This document shows positions 56,793 to 64,000 of a stretch of DNA of 64,000 nucleotides, piece by piece (within the stretch, counting starts at the first letter, position 1; every line of letters starts with the position of its first letter). The notes below the pieces were generated by a model. The model made no database searches. It had not been told where the DNA came from and saw only the letters and a program-made list of their open reading frames with translations. Origin of the DNA: Hyphomicrobium sp. Lineage in GTDB: Bacteria; Pseudomonadota; Alphaproteobacteria; Rhizobiales; Hyphomicrobiaceae. Position numbers and translations under genes: made by a program. The stretch is from the NCBI GenBank assembly GCA_022843145.1, contig JALHOF010000001.1, positions 372,001-436,000 on the forward strand. Direction: 5' to 3'.

Positions 56793-59747
56793 ATGTCACG
56801 CCAGCCGCTCAACGAGCAGTTCCTGCGCACGTCGTTCCTCAACGGCGTCAACGCCGCCTACATCGAGGACATGCAATCGGTCTATGAGGAAAATCCCGGT
56901 TCCGTGAGCGACGAGTGGCGGCTGTTCTTCGAGAGCCTGCAAGACCCCTCCGCCAAGACCCATTCCGACACGTCGGGTCCGAGCTGGGCTGTGCCCATGC
57001 ACAAGCTCGAGCAGGGTGGCGAAATGATTGCCGCGCTGACCGGCAATTACGACCAGATCGAGAGTGGCATGCGCGACCGGATGCACATGCGCGCGCATCA
57101 AAGCGGCTTCGAGATGTCGCCCGCCGCGAGCCTGCGCGCGACACAGGATTCGATCCGCGCCCTGATGCTGATCCGCGCCTATCGCGTCATGGGCCACCTC
57201 GCTGCCGATCTCGACCCGCTCGATCTCGCCGACCGCAAGGTACATCGGGAGCTGAAACCTGAAACATACGGATTCACCGAAGCCGATCTCGACCGGCCGA
57301 TCTTCATCGACCGCTATCTTGGCCTCGAGACGGCGACAATCCGGCAGATCCTGAAGCTCCTGCGCCGCACCTACTGCCGCCATATCGGCTACGAGTTCAT
57401 GCATATCTCGAACCCGGCGCAGAAATCGTGGATCCAGGAGCGCGTCGAAGGCGAGGAGAAGGACATTCGCTTCACCGTCGAGGGCAGGAAGGCCATCCTC
57501 AACAAGCTGATCGAAACCGAGGCATTTGAGAAGTTCTGCGACGTGAAGTACACCGGCACCAAGCGCTTCGGCCTCGACGGTGCCGAGGCGTGCGTGCCGG
57601 CGCTCGAGCAGATCATCAAGCGTGGCGGCCAGCTCGGCGTGCGCGACATTGTCATCGGCATGGCGCATCGCGGTCGTCTCAACATCCTCGCGAACGTCAT
57701 GTCGAAGCCGTTTCGCGCGATCTTCAAGGAATTCAAAGGCGGATCGTTCAAGCCGGACGACGTCGAGGGCTCGGGCGACGTCAAATACCATCTCGGCGCC
57801 TCGTCGGACCGCTCGTTTGACGGCAACAACGTCCATCTGTCGCTGACCGCCAACCCATCGCACCTCGAGATCGTCGACCCGGTGGTGCTTGGCAAGGTGC
57901 GCGCCAAGCAAGATCAGCTCGGGTTGGGCGCGGGCGAACGCTGGCCGGTATTGCCACTGCTGATTCACGGCGACGCGGCGTTCGCTGGTCAGGGTGTCGT
58001 GGCGGAATGTTTCGGCCTCTCCGGCCTCACCGGTCATCGCACCGGCGGCTCGATCCACTTCATCATCAACAATCAGATCGGCTTCACCACCAACCCGCGC
58101 TTCTCCCGGTCGTCGCCCTACTGCACCGACGTCGCCAAGATGGTCGAGGCGCCGATTTTCCATGTCAACGGTGACGATCCCGAGGCCGTCGTCCATGTCG
58201 CCAAGATCGCAACCGAGTTTCGGCAGAAGTTCCAGAAGCCGGTTGTCATCGACATGGTCTGCTATCGCCGCTTCGGCCACAACGAGACCGACGAGCCGCT
58301 GTTCACGCAGCCGACGATGTACAAGGCGATCAAGGCGCATCCGACCATCGTCGAGACCTATTCCAATCAGCTCGTCGGGGACGGCACCATGACGCCCGAA
58401 GGCGTCGTGCAGATGAAGGCGAAGTTCCGCGAGCACCTCGACGCGGAATATGCCGCTTCCGATGGGTTCAAGCCCAACAAGGCCGATTGGCTCGATGGCC
58501 GCTGGTCTGGACTGGGCCTCGCCGATGACGAAGCGCGCCGCGGCGATACCGGTGTCGCGATCGACGCGCTGAAGGAAGTTGGACGGCGCATCACGACCCT
58601 GCCGACCGACCTCAACGCTCACAAGACGGTCGCGAAGCTGCTCGAAAAGCGTCGCGAGATGGTCGAGACCGGAGAGGGCATCGACTGGGGCATGGCCGAG
58701 CACATGGCGTTCGGCACCCTGGTCAAGGAGCAGTTCCCGGTCCGCTTGTCGGGTCAGGATTGCGAGCGCGGCACGTTCTCGCAGCGCCACTCCGTCGTGA
58801 TCGACCAGGACAGCGAGCGCCGCTACACCCCGCTCAAGTACGTCGCACCCGATCAGGCCAAATTCGAAGTCATCAACTCCATGTTGTCCGAGGAGGCGGT
58901 GCTCGGCTTCGAATACGGCTACTCGCTGTCGTCCCCCAATGCGCTCGTGCTCTGGGAAGCGCAGTTCGGCGACTTCGCAAATGGCGCACAGGTTCTGTTC
59001 GACCAGTTTCTCTCGTCCGGCGAAAGAAAGTGGCTGCGCATGTCCGGCCTCGTCTGTCTGCTGCCGCACGGCTATGAGGGCCAGGGCCCCGAGCATTCCT
59101 CGGCCCGACTCGAGCGTTTCCTCCAGCTCTCCGCCGAGGACAACTGGCAGGTGGCGAATTGCACGACGCCGGCCAACTATTTCCACATCCTGCGCCGCCA
59201 GCTTCATCGCCGGTTCCGCAAGCCACTCATCCTGATGACGCCGAAATCGCTGCTGCGCCACAAGCGGGTGATCTCGCCGCTGGCCGACATGGGTCCTGGA
59301 ACCACATTCCATCGCGTGTTGTGGGACGACGCCCAATCTCGTCCGAACGAGAAAATCAAGTTGAAGCCGGATGGCGAGATCCGCCGTGTCGTGCTCTCGT
59401 CCGGCAAGGTCTACTTCGACCTCTATGAAGCGCGAGAGGCCGCGGGCATCGACGACGTGTACCTGCTGCGCGTCGAGCAGCTCTATCCGTTCCCCGCGCG
59501 CACGCTCATTGCCGAACTCGGCCGCTTCCCCAATGCCGATGTGATCTGGGCGCAGGAGGAACCGAAGAATATGGGTGCGTGGTCGTTTATCGAGCCCAAT
59601 ATCGAATGGGTCCTCGACCATACCGGCGGCAAGGCCAAGCGCGCGCGGTATGCCGGCCGGCCGGCCTCCGCATCGACAGCAACGGGCCTCGCCTCCAAGC
59701 ATGCGTCCGAACAGAAGACGCTGGTCGCCGAGGCGCTGCAGGTCTGA
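56793..59747 (+). CDS. sucA: 2-oxoglutarate dehydrogenase E1 component
   Basis: 984 residues. SucA decarboxylates 2-oxoglutarate with thiamine diphosphate. The ThDP-binding block runs from VHVNGDDPEAV-like sequence (VNGDDPEAVVHVAKIA) to YRRFGHNETDEP; GMAHRGRLNIL and the HLGASSDR block bind the cofactor and substrate. In the pyrimidine domain, LLPHGYEGQGPEHSSAR is intact. The N-terminal SFLNGVNAAYIEDMQ segment, which binds E2, is present. The protein is of ordinary length for alphaproteobacteria. Confidence 0.98.
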   Translation: MSRQPLNEQFLRTSFLNGVNAAYIEDMQSVYEENPGSVSDEWRLFFESLQDPSAKTHSDTSGPSWAVPMHKLEQGGEMIAALTGNYDQIESGMRDRMHMRAHQSGFEMSPAASLRATQDSIRALMLIRAYRVMGHLAADLDPLDLADRKVHRELKPETYGFTEADLDRPIFIDRYLGLETATIRQILKLLRRTYCRHIGYEFMHISNPAQKSWIQERVEGEEKDIRFTVEGRKAILNKLIETEAFEKFCDVKYTGTKRFGLDGAEACVPALEQIIKRGGQLGVRDIVIGMAHRGRLNILANVMSKPFRAIFKEFKGGSFKPDDVEGSGDVKYHLGASSDRSFDGNNVHLSLTANPSHLEIVDPVVLGKVRAKQDQLGLGAGERWPVLPLLIHGDAAFAGQGVVAECFGLSGLTGHRTGGSIHFIINNQIGFTTNPRFSRSSPYCTDVAKMVEAPIFHVNGDDPEAVVHVAKIATEFRQKFQKPVVIDMVCYRRFGHNETDEPLFTQPTMYKAIKAHPTIVETYSNQLVGDGTMTPEGVVQMKAKFREHLDAEYAASDGFKPNKADWLDGRWSGLGLADDEARRGDTGVAIDALKEVGRRITTLPTDLNAHKTVAKLLEKRREMVETGEGIDWGMAEHMAFGTLVKEQFPVRLSGQDCERGTFSQRHSVVIDQDSERRYTPLKYVAPDQAKFEVINSMLSEEAVLGFEYGYSLSSPNALVLWEAQFGDFANGAQVLFDQFLSSGERKWLRMSGLVCLLPHGYEGQGPEHSSARLERFLQLSAEDNWQVANCTTPANYFHILRRQLHRRFRKPLILMTPKSLLRHKRVISPLADMGPGTTFHRVLWDDAQSRPNEKIKLKPDGEIRRVVLSSGKVYFDLYEAREAAGIDDVYLLRVEQLYPFPARTLIAELGRFPNADVIWAQEEPKNMGAWSFIEPNIEWVLDHTGGKAKRARYAGRPASASTATGLASKHASEQKTLVAEALQV

Positions 59748-59863
59748 CGTCGGGCGATTGTTGAAGACGGCGCGACGGCGGCCAATCGGGCGGCGCGCAG
59801 AACGACACACGACAACCGTGCCAGCGGTTCCGCATGGCACTCCACCTGAGGGTAGCACGACAC

Positions 59864-61159
59864 ATGACCATCGAGATCAAGGTGCCGACGCTGGGAGAAA
59901 GCGTGACGGAGGCCACGGTCGGCCAGTGGTTCAAGAAGCTGGGCGATACGGTCAACGTCGACGAGCCGCTGGTCGAGCTCGAAACCGACAAGGTGACGGT
60001 CGAAGTGCCTGCGCCCGCGTCCGGCATTCTCACCGAGATCATGGTCGAGAAGGGCAAGACGGTGGCCATCGGCACGCTGCTCGGTGCGCTGCGCGAGGGT
60101 GGTGGCAAAGCGGCTCCTGTGGCAAAGGCTGCGCCGTCAGCAACTCCGGCCTCCGCCGCACCGGCTGCCAAAGCCTCGCCCGCGTCGGAGATGCCGCCCG
60201 CGCCTGCGGCCCGGAAGATGATGGCTGAAAAGGGCATCGCCGCTGACGCCGTCGAAGGCTCGGGCAAGCGCGGCCAGATCTTGAAAGAAGATGTCGCGGC
60301 TGCCGCATCACGCCCAGCCCCGGCACCGGCTGCGTCGTCCCAGCCCAGAAGCGCACAGCAGGGCCAAGCGCTCGCCACGCAATCGGTGACGCATGTCGCC
60401 GTACCCAATCCGCTGCCGTCGCAAGCGTTGCGCGTTCCCACTTCGCCGTCGGACGCCGATCGTGAGCAGCGGCTGCCGATGTCGCGTTTGCGCCAGACGA
60501 TCGCGCGTCGCCTGAAGGACGCGCAGAATACCGCCGCCATGCTCACGACCTTCAACGACGTCGACATGTCGGCGGTGATGGCGATGCGCAACCAGTACAA
60601 GGACCTGTTCGAGAAACGCCACGGCGTGAAGCTCGGCTTCATGGGCTTCTTCGTCAAAGCATGTCTGCAGGCGCTGAAGGAGATCCCGGCGGTAAATGCC
60701 GAGATCGACGGCGCCGACATGATCTACAAAAACTACTACCACATCGGTGTCGCCGTCGGCACTGAGAAGGGCCTCGTTGTGCCGGTCGTGCGCGATGCCG
60801 ACCGCATGACCATCGCCGGCATCGAGGGCAAGATCGCCGAGTTCGGCCGCAAGGCGCGCGACGGCAAGCTCGGCATCGAGGACATGCAGGGCGGCACGTT
60901 CACCATCTCCAACGGAGGCGTCTACGGCTCGATGTTGTCGACGCCGATCCTCAACGCGCCGCAGGCCGGCATCCTCGGCATGCACCGCATCGAGCAACGC
61001 CCCGTCGTCCTGAAGGACGGCACCATCGCCGCCCGCCCGATGATGTATCTCGCGCTCTCCTACGATCACCGCATCGTCGACGGCAAGGAAGCCGTGACGT
61101 TTCTCGTCCGCGTGAAGGAGAACCTCGAGGATCCGCAGCGCTTCATCCTGGAGCTTTAA
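59864..61159 (+). CDS. sucB: 2-oxoglutarate dehydrogenase E2 (dihydrolipoyl succinyltransferase)
   Basis: 431 residues from the ATG at 59864. One lipoyl domain (1-76) with lipoylated Lys43 in [11 protein letters not shown], an Ala/Pro linker, the E3/E1-binding domain (about 115-150, [21 protein letters not shown]), a second linker and the catalytic core ending with SYDHRIVDG. It transfers the succinyl group to CoA. It is 116 bp after sucA and seven bases before lpd. Confidence 0.97.
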   Translation: MTIEIKVPTLGESVTEATVGQWFKKLGDTVNVDEPLVELETDKVTVEVPAPASGILTEIMVEKGKTVAIGTLLGALREGGGKAAPVAKAAPSATPASAAPAAKASPASEMPPAPAARKMMAEKGIAADAVEGSGKRGQILKEDVAAAASRPAPAPAASSQPRSAQQGQALATQSVTHVAVPNPLPSQALRVPTSPSDADREQRLPMSRLRQTIARRLKDAQNTAAMLTTFNDVDMSAVMAMRNQYKDLFEKRHGVKLGFMGFFVKACLQALKEIPAVNAEIDGADMIYKNYYHIGVAVGTEKGLVVPVVRDADRMTIAGIEGKIAEFGRKARDGKLGIEDMQGGTFTISNGGVYGSMLSTPILNAPQAGILGMHRIEQRPVVLKDGTIAARPMMYLALSYDHRIVDGKEAVTFLVRVKENLEDPQRFILEL

Positions 61160-61165
61160 GCACTC

Positions 61166-62563
61166 ATGTCCCACGACCTGATCGTCATCGGCACCGGCCC
61201 CGGCGGCTACGTGTGCGCCATCCGCGCGGCGCAACTCGGCATGAAAGTCGCCGTCGTCGAGAAGCGCGTGACGCACGGCGGCACCTGTCTCAACGTCGGC
61301 TGCATCCCCTCGAAAGCACTCTTGCACGCGAGCGAACTCTATGAGGAAGCGGGCCACGGCTTCGCGGCGATGGGGATTGACGTGAAGCCAAAGCTCGATC
61401 TCAAGAAAATGCTCGCGTTCAAGGACGAGGGCGTCAAGGGCAACGTCGATGGCGTCGCGTTCCTCCTGAAGAAGAATAAGATCGAACATTTCCACGGCTC
61501 GGGCCGCGTGCTCGGTACCGGCAAGGTCGAAGTCACCTTCATGAACGGCGAGAAGAAGACGCTCGAAGCGAAGTCGATCGTCATCGCCACCGGATCCGCT
61601 GTCGCCAATCTCCCCGGCATCACCATCGACGAGAAGAGGGTCGTGTCGTCGACGGGCGCGCTCGAACTGCCGGTCGTGCCAAAGAGGATGATCGTCGTCG
61701 GCGCTGGCGTCATCGGTCTCGAATTGGGCTCGGTCTGGCGCCGTCTCGGTTCCGAGGTCACGGTCGTCGAATATCTGGACCGCATCCTGCCGGGCATGGA
61801 TCTCGATGTCGCCAAGCAGTTCCAGCGCATTTTGCAGAAGCAGGGCGTGACGTTCAAGCTCGGCTCGAAGGTCTCCGGCATCAATACCGATGCGTCGGGT
61901 TGCACGGTCTTGGTCGAGCCTGCCGCGGGCGGCGCGGCTGAGACGCACTTCGCCGACGTCGTACTCGTCGCCATCGGCCGCGTGCCCTACACCGACGGTC
62001 TCGGCCTCGCCGAGGCCGGCATCGCGCTCGACAATCGCAAGCGCATCGCGGTCGACGACCATTTCCAGACCAATGTTCCGGGTGTCTACGCCATCGGCGA
62101 CGTGATCGCCGGGCCGATGCTCGCCCACAAAGCGGAGGACGAAGGCGTCGCCGTGGCTGAAATCATCGCTGGTCAGGCTGGACACGTGAACTACGGCGTT
62201 ATCCCCGGCGTCGTCTACACCTACCCAGAGGTCGCCACGGTCGGCAAAACCGAGGAAGAGTTGAAAGCCGAGGGCACGGCCTACAACGTCGGCAAGTTTC
62301 CGTTCCTCGCCAACGGCCGCGCCAAGGTCAATCGCACGACCGACGGCTTCGTCAAGGTCTTAGCGGACGCTGTGACCGACCGCGTGCTCGGCGTCCACAT
62401 CATCGGGCCGCACGCCGGCGAAATGATCGCGGAAGCCGCCGTGCTGATGGAATTCGGCGGATCGGCCGAGGATCTCGCGCGCACCTGTCATGCCCACCCG
62501 ACGCTGACCGAAGCGGTCAAGGAAGCGGCGATGGCCGTCGACAAGCGCGCAGTCCATATGTAG
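61166..62563 (+). CDS. lpdA: Dihydrolipoyl dehydrogenase (E3)
   Basis: 465 residues. It reoxidises lipoamide with FAD and NAD+. FAD motif [19 protein letters not shown], redox disulfide Cys41/Cys46 in [16 protein letters not shown] motif [15 protein letters not shown] and the C-terminal catalytic His-Glu in [14 protein letters not shown] are all present. Its position directly behind sucB makes it the dedicated E3 of the 2-oxoglutarate complex. Confidence 0.97.
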   Translation: MSHDLIVIGTGPGGYVCAIRAAQLGMKVAVVEKRVTHGGTCLNVGCIPSKALLHASELYEEAGHGFAAMGIDVKPKLDLKKMLAFKDEGVKGNVDGVAFLLKKNKIEHFHGSGRVLGTGKVEVTFMNGEKKTLEAKSIVIATGSAVANLPGITIDEKRVVSSTGALELPVVPKRMIVVGAGVIGLELGSVWRRLGSEVTVVEYLDRILPGMDLDVAKQFQRILQKQGVTFKLGSKVSGINTDASGCTVLVEPAAGGAAETHFADVVLVAIGRVPYTDGLGLAEAGIALDNRKRIAVDDHFQTNVPGVYAIGDVIAGPMLAHKAEDEGVAVAEIIAGQAGHVNYGVIPGVVYTYPEVATVGKTEEELKAEGTAYNVGKFPFLANGRAKVNRTTDGFVKVLADAVTDRVLGVHIIGPHAGEMIAEAAVLMEFGGSAEDLARTCHAHPTLTEAVKEAAMAVDKRAVHM

Positions 62564-62638
62564 GCGCGGCGGTCCAGTGGTCGGACGCGGTTGCGTGAAC
62601 GTACACCTCACGTCGACTGAACGCCGGAGGCCGCCGCC

Positions 62639-63037
62639 ATGCAGACTGTCATCGCCTACGTCGCGACCCTCCTGGCGTTCACGCTGATCGACCTCATATG
62701 GCTCGGCGTCGTCGCGAAGGATTTCTATCGGCGCGAGCTTGGTCCGCTGATGGCCGATCCCATCAATTGGGTCGCCGGTTTTGCGTTCTACGCGATCTTC
62801 GCTGTCGGCATCGTCATCTTCGCCGTGCAGCCGGCACTCGCCTCAGGCGGGCCGATGCGCGCGGGCCTGATCGGCGCGATGTTCGGCTTTTTCGCCTATG
62901 CCACCTACGATCTCACCAATCTCGCAACGACCAAAGGCTTCCCGCTGAAGATGGCGCTCGTCGATATGGTCTGGGGTTCGGTGCTGACCGGCCTCGCCGC
63001 TGCCGTCGGTACAGCAGTTGCGACGCGGTTTGCATGA
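62639..63037 (+). CDS. DUF2177 family membrane protein
   Basis: 132 residues with four membrane segments. The start DLIWLGVVAKDFYRRELG and the YATYDLTNLATTKGFPLKMALVDMVWG block define DUF2177, whose function is unknown. It follows lpd by 75 bp in the same direction and may be in the same transcript. Confidence 0.9.
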   Translation: MQTVIAYVATLLAFTLIDLIWLGVVAKDFYRRELGPLMADPINWVAGFAFYAIFAVGIVIFAVQPALASGGPMRAGLIGAMFGFFAYATYDLTNLATTKGFPLKMALVDMVWGSVLTGLAAAVGTAVATRFA

Positions 63038-63083
63038 GCGTTCCTTTTTTGTTCTTGACGGTCGTCCGCCTGCGGGATTAAAT

Positions 63084-63107
63084 TTCCTCGAGTGGTTTTC
63101 CGAGGAA
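63084..63107 (+). promoter_or_regulatory. Hairpin overlapping the comM ribosome site
   Basis: TTCCTCG (63084-63090) pairs exactly with CGAGGAA (63101-63107) across a 10-base loop. The right arm contains GAGGAA, the probable ribosome site of the gene starting at 63119, so the stem could hold translation back. Confidence 0.45.
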
Positions 63108-63118
63108 GGCTTTCCCGC

Positions 63119-64000
63119 ATGTATGCCCAGATGTCCACGCTCGCATTCGTCGGGATCGAGGCGCGGGCGATACAGGTTCAAGTCCGCATCACGCCGGGCG
63201 CGCCCGCATTCGCGATCGTCGGCCTTCCCGACAAGGCGGTCGCCGAGAGTCGCGAGCGTGTTCGCAATGCGCTGCACGCCGTTGGTCTCGGCCTCCCGTA
63301 CAAGCATCTGACTGTCAATCTCGCACCCGCCGATCTGCCGAAAGAGGGCAGTCATTTCGATCTGCCGATCGTGCTCGCACTCATGGCCGCGATGGACGCG
63401 ATTTCACCCGAGGCCATCGCAGACTACGCCGCCATCGGAGAACTGGCGCTCGATGGCTCGATCCGTGCGGTGCCCGGCTGTCTGCCGGCCGCTATCGGCG
63501 CCAACGCCATGGGCAAGGGACTGATCTGCCCGGCTGCCGGCGGCGCCGAGGCCGCGTGGGCGAGCGAGAACATGCCTATCCTCGCCGCGCCGCATCTTTT
63601 GTCGCTGGTCAATCACTTCAAGGGACTGCAAACGCTGCGGCGGCCGGAGCCCAACCTGGAGCGGGGTATCTCGTCGTCGGTGGACCTGCGCGACGTCAAA
63701 GGACAGGAAACGGCCAAGCGTGCGCTCGAAGTCGCCGCCGCGGGCGGACATAACCTCATGTTCGTCGGGCCGCCCGGATCTGGAAAGTCGATGCTTGCGG
63801 CGCGGTTACCGTCGATCCTGCCGCCATTGACGCCCGAAGAGATGCTCGAAGTCTCGATGGTGCATTCGCTGGCGGGTGAATTGATGGGCGGCAAGCTCGC
63901 GACCGAGCGGCCGTTCCGGTCTCCGCATCATTCCGCCAGCATGGCGGCGCTTGTCGGCGGCGGGTCGCGGCCGCGCCCGGGCGAGGTGTCGCTCGCGCAT
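63119..64000 (+). CDS. comM: YifB/ComM family Mg-chelatase-like AAA+ ATPase, 5' part
   Basis: 294 residues are visible; the gene runs off the right edge. An N-terminal Lon-protease-like fold ([56 protein letters not shown]) is followed by the AAA+ domain with Walker A GPPGSGKS (217-224) and [30 protein letters not shown], a family signature. ComM is a helicase that helps integrate foreign DNA by branch migration in natural transformation. The start ATG follows GAGGAAGG. The C-terminal Mg-chelatase part is outside the window. Confidence 0.95.
   Translation, partial: MYAQMSTLAFVGIEARAIQVQVRITPGAPAFAIVGLPDKAVAESRERVRNALHAVGLGLPYKHLTVNLAPADLPKEGSHFDLPIVLALMAAMDAISPEAIADYAAIGELALDGSIRAVPGCLPAAIGANAMGKGLICPAAGGAEAAWASENMPILAAPHLLSLVNHFKGLQTLRRPEPNLERGISSSVDLRDVKGQETAKRALEVAAAGGHNLMFVGPPGSGKSMLAARLPSILPPLTPEEMLEVSMVHSLAGELMGGKLATERPFRSPHHSASMAALVGGGSRPRPGEVSLAH

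Noticed and set aside
56796-59858. A 1020-codon open frame on the minus strand opposite sucA
   Set aside because: It is the mirror of the codon bias of a highly conserved plus-strand gene; its translation has no family motif and the opposite strand encodes intact SucA.
60308-62185. A 625-codon minus-strand frame opposite sucB/lpd
   Set aside because: Shadow of high-GC coding sequence; composition is rich in Asp/His/Val/Leu as expected from reversed codons, with no ribosome site or motif.

Overview
The window is a GC-rich, gene-dense piece of bacterial chromosome, most likely from an alphaproteobacterium of the order Hyphomicrobiales, possibly a Hyphomicrobium-like family. This placement is inferred from gene content and order: aerobic cobaltochelatase genes cobS/cobT next to bolA and a DnaJ-domain gene, a ccmABCDG cytochrome c maturation operon, sdhCDA/sdhB, mdh-sucCD-sucAB-lpd, and a malyl-CoA lyase-type gene paired with a tandem-MaoC hydratase as in the ethylmalonyl-CoA pathway. 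No rRNA, tRNA, CRISPR array, insertion sequence or prophage was recognised.

Layout. 1-9.5 kb: end of a methyltransferase gene, an Ala/Lys-rich secreted protein with a duplicated Cys motif, mutT, argJ, a periplasmic parvulin, secA and a NodU/CmcH carbamoyltransferase. 9.5-13.5 kb: a UPF0114 membrane protein and three tandem YafK-type L,D-transpeptidase paralogues. 13.7-21.3 kb: accA, xerD, a large secreted protein of unknown function coupled to a 48-residue membrane protein, a natural aroK-aroB fusion and a CorC-type CBS transporter. 21.4-28.4 kb: a small cationic secreted protein, bolA, dnaJ-like, cobS, a BLIP-fold-like secreted protein, cobT, a phytase/esterase-like protein and a DUF1223 protein. 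28.5-37 kb: acnA, ccmABCDG, a beta-carbonic anhydrase and a SulP transporter. 37-42.8 kb: DUF429 and pyridoxal kinase-like genes, malyl-CoA lyase and mesaconyl-CoA hydratase candidates, a Cu/Zn-SOD-like protein lacking key metal ligands, and a renalase-like flavoprotein. 42.9-49.4 kb: sdhCDA, a 3 kb insert with two methyltransferases and two unknown genes, then sdhB. 49.5-52.9 kb: rhodanese, a 46-residue histone-H1-like protein, a GNAT acetyltransferase and zapE. 53-64 kb: mdh, sucC, a small membrane protein, sucD, sucA, sucB, lpd, a DUF2177 protein and the start of comM.

Together the genes describe an aerobic respiring cell. The window encodes aconitase, 2-oxoglutarate dehydrogenase with its E3, succinyl-CoA synthetase, succinate dehydrogenase and malate dehydrogenase. 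It also encodes cytochrome c maturation, B12 cobalt insertion and two likely enzymes of glyoxylate/C2 assimilation. B12 and the ethylmalonyl-CoA pathway are linked in general because that pathway uses B12-dependent mutases.

The most notable observations are the fused shikimate enzyme, the degenerate SOD, the three L,D-transpeptidases, the interrupted sdh locus, small unannotated-type proteins embedded in core operons (between sucC and sucD, and ahead of the xerD locus), and a pair of palindromes three helical turns apart in front of the malyl-CoA lyase gene. No clear new defence or mobile system was found.
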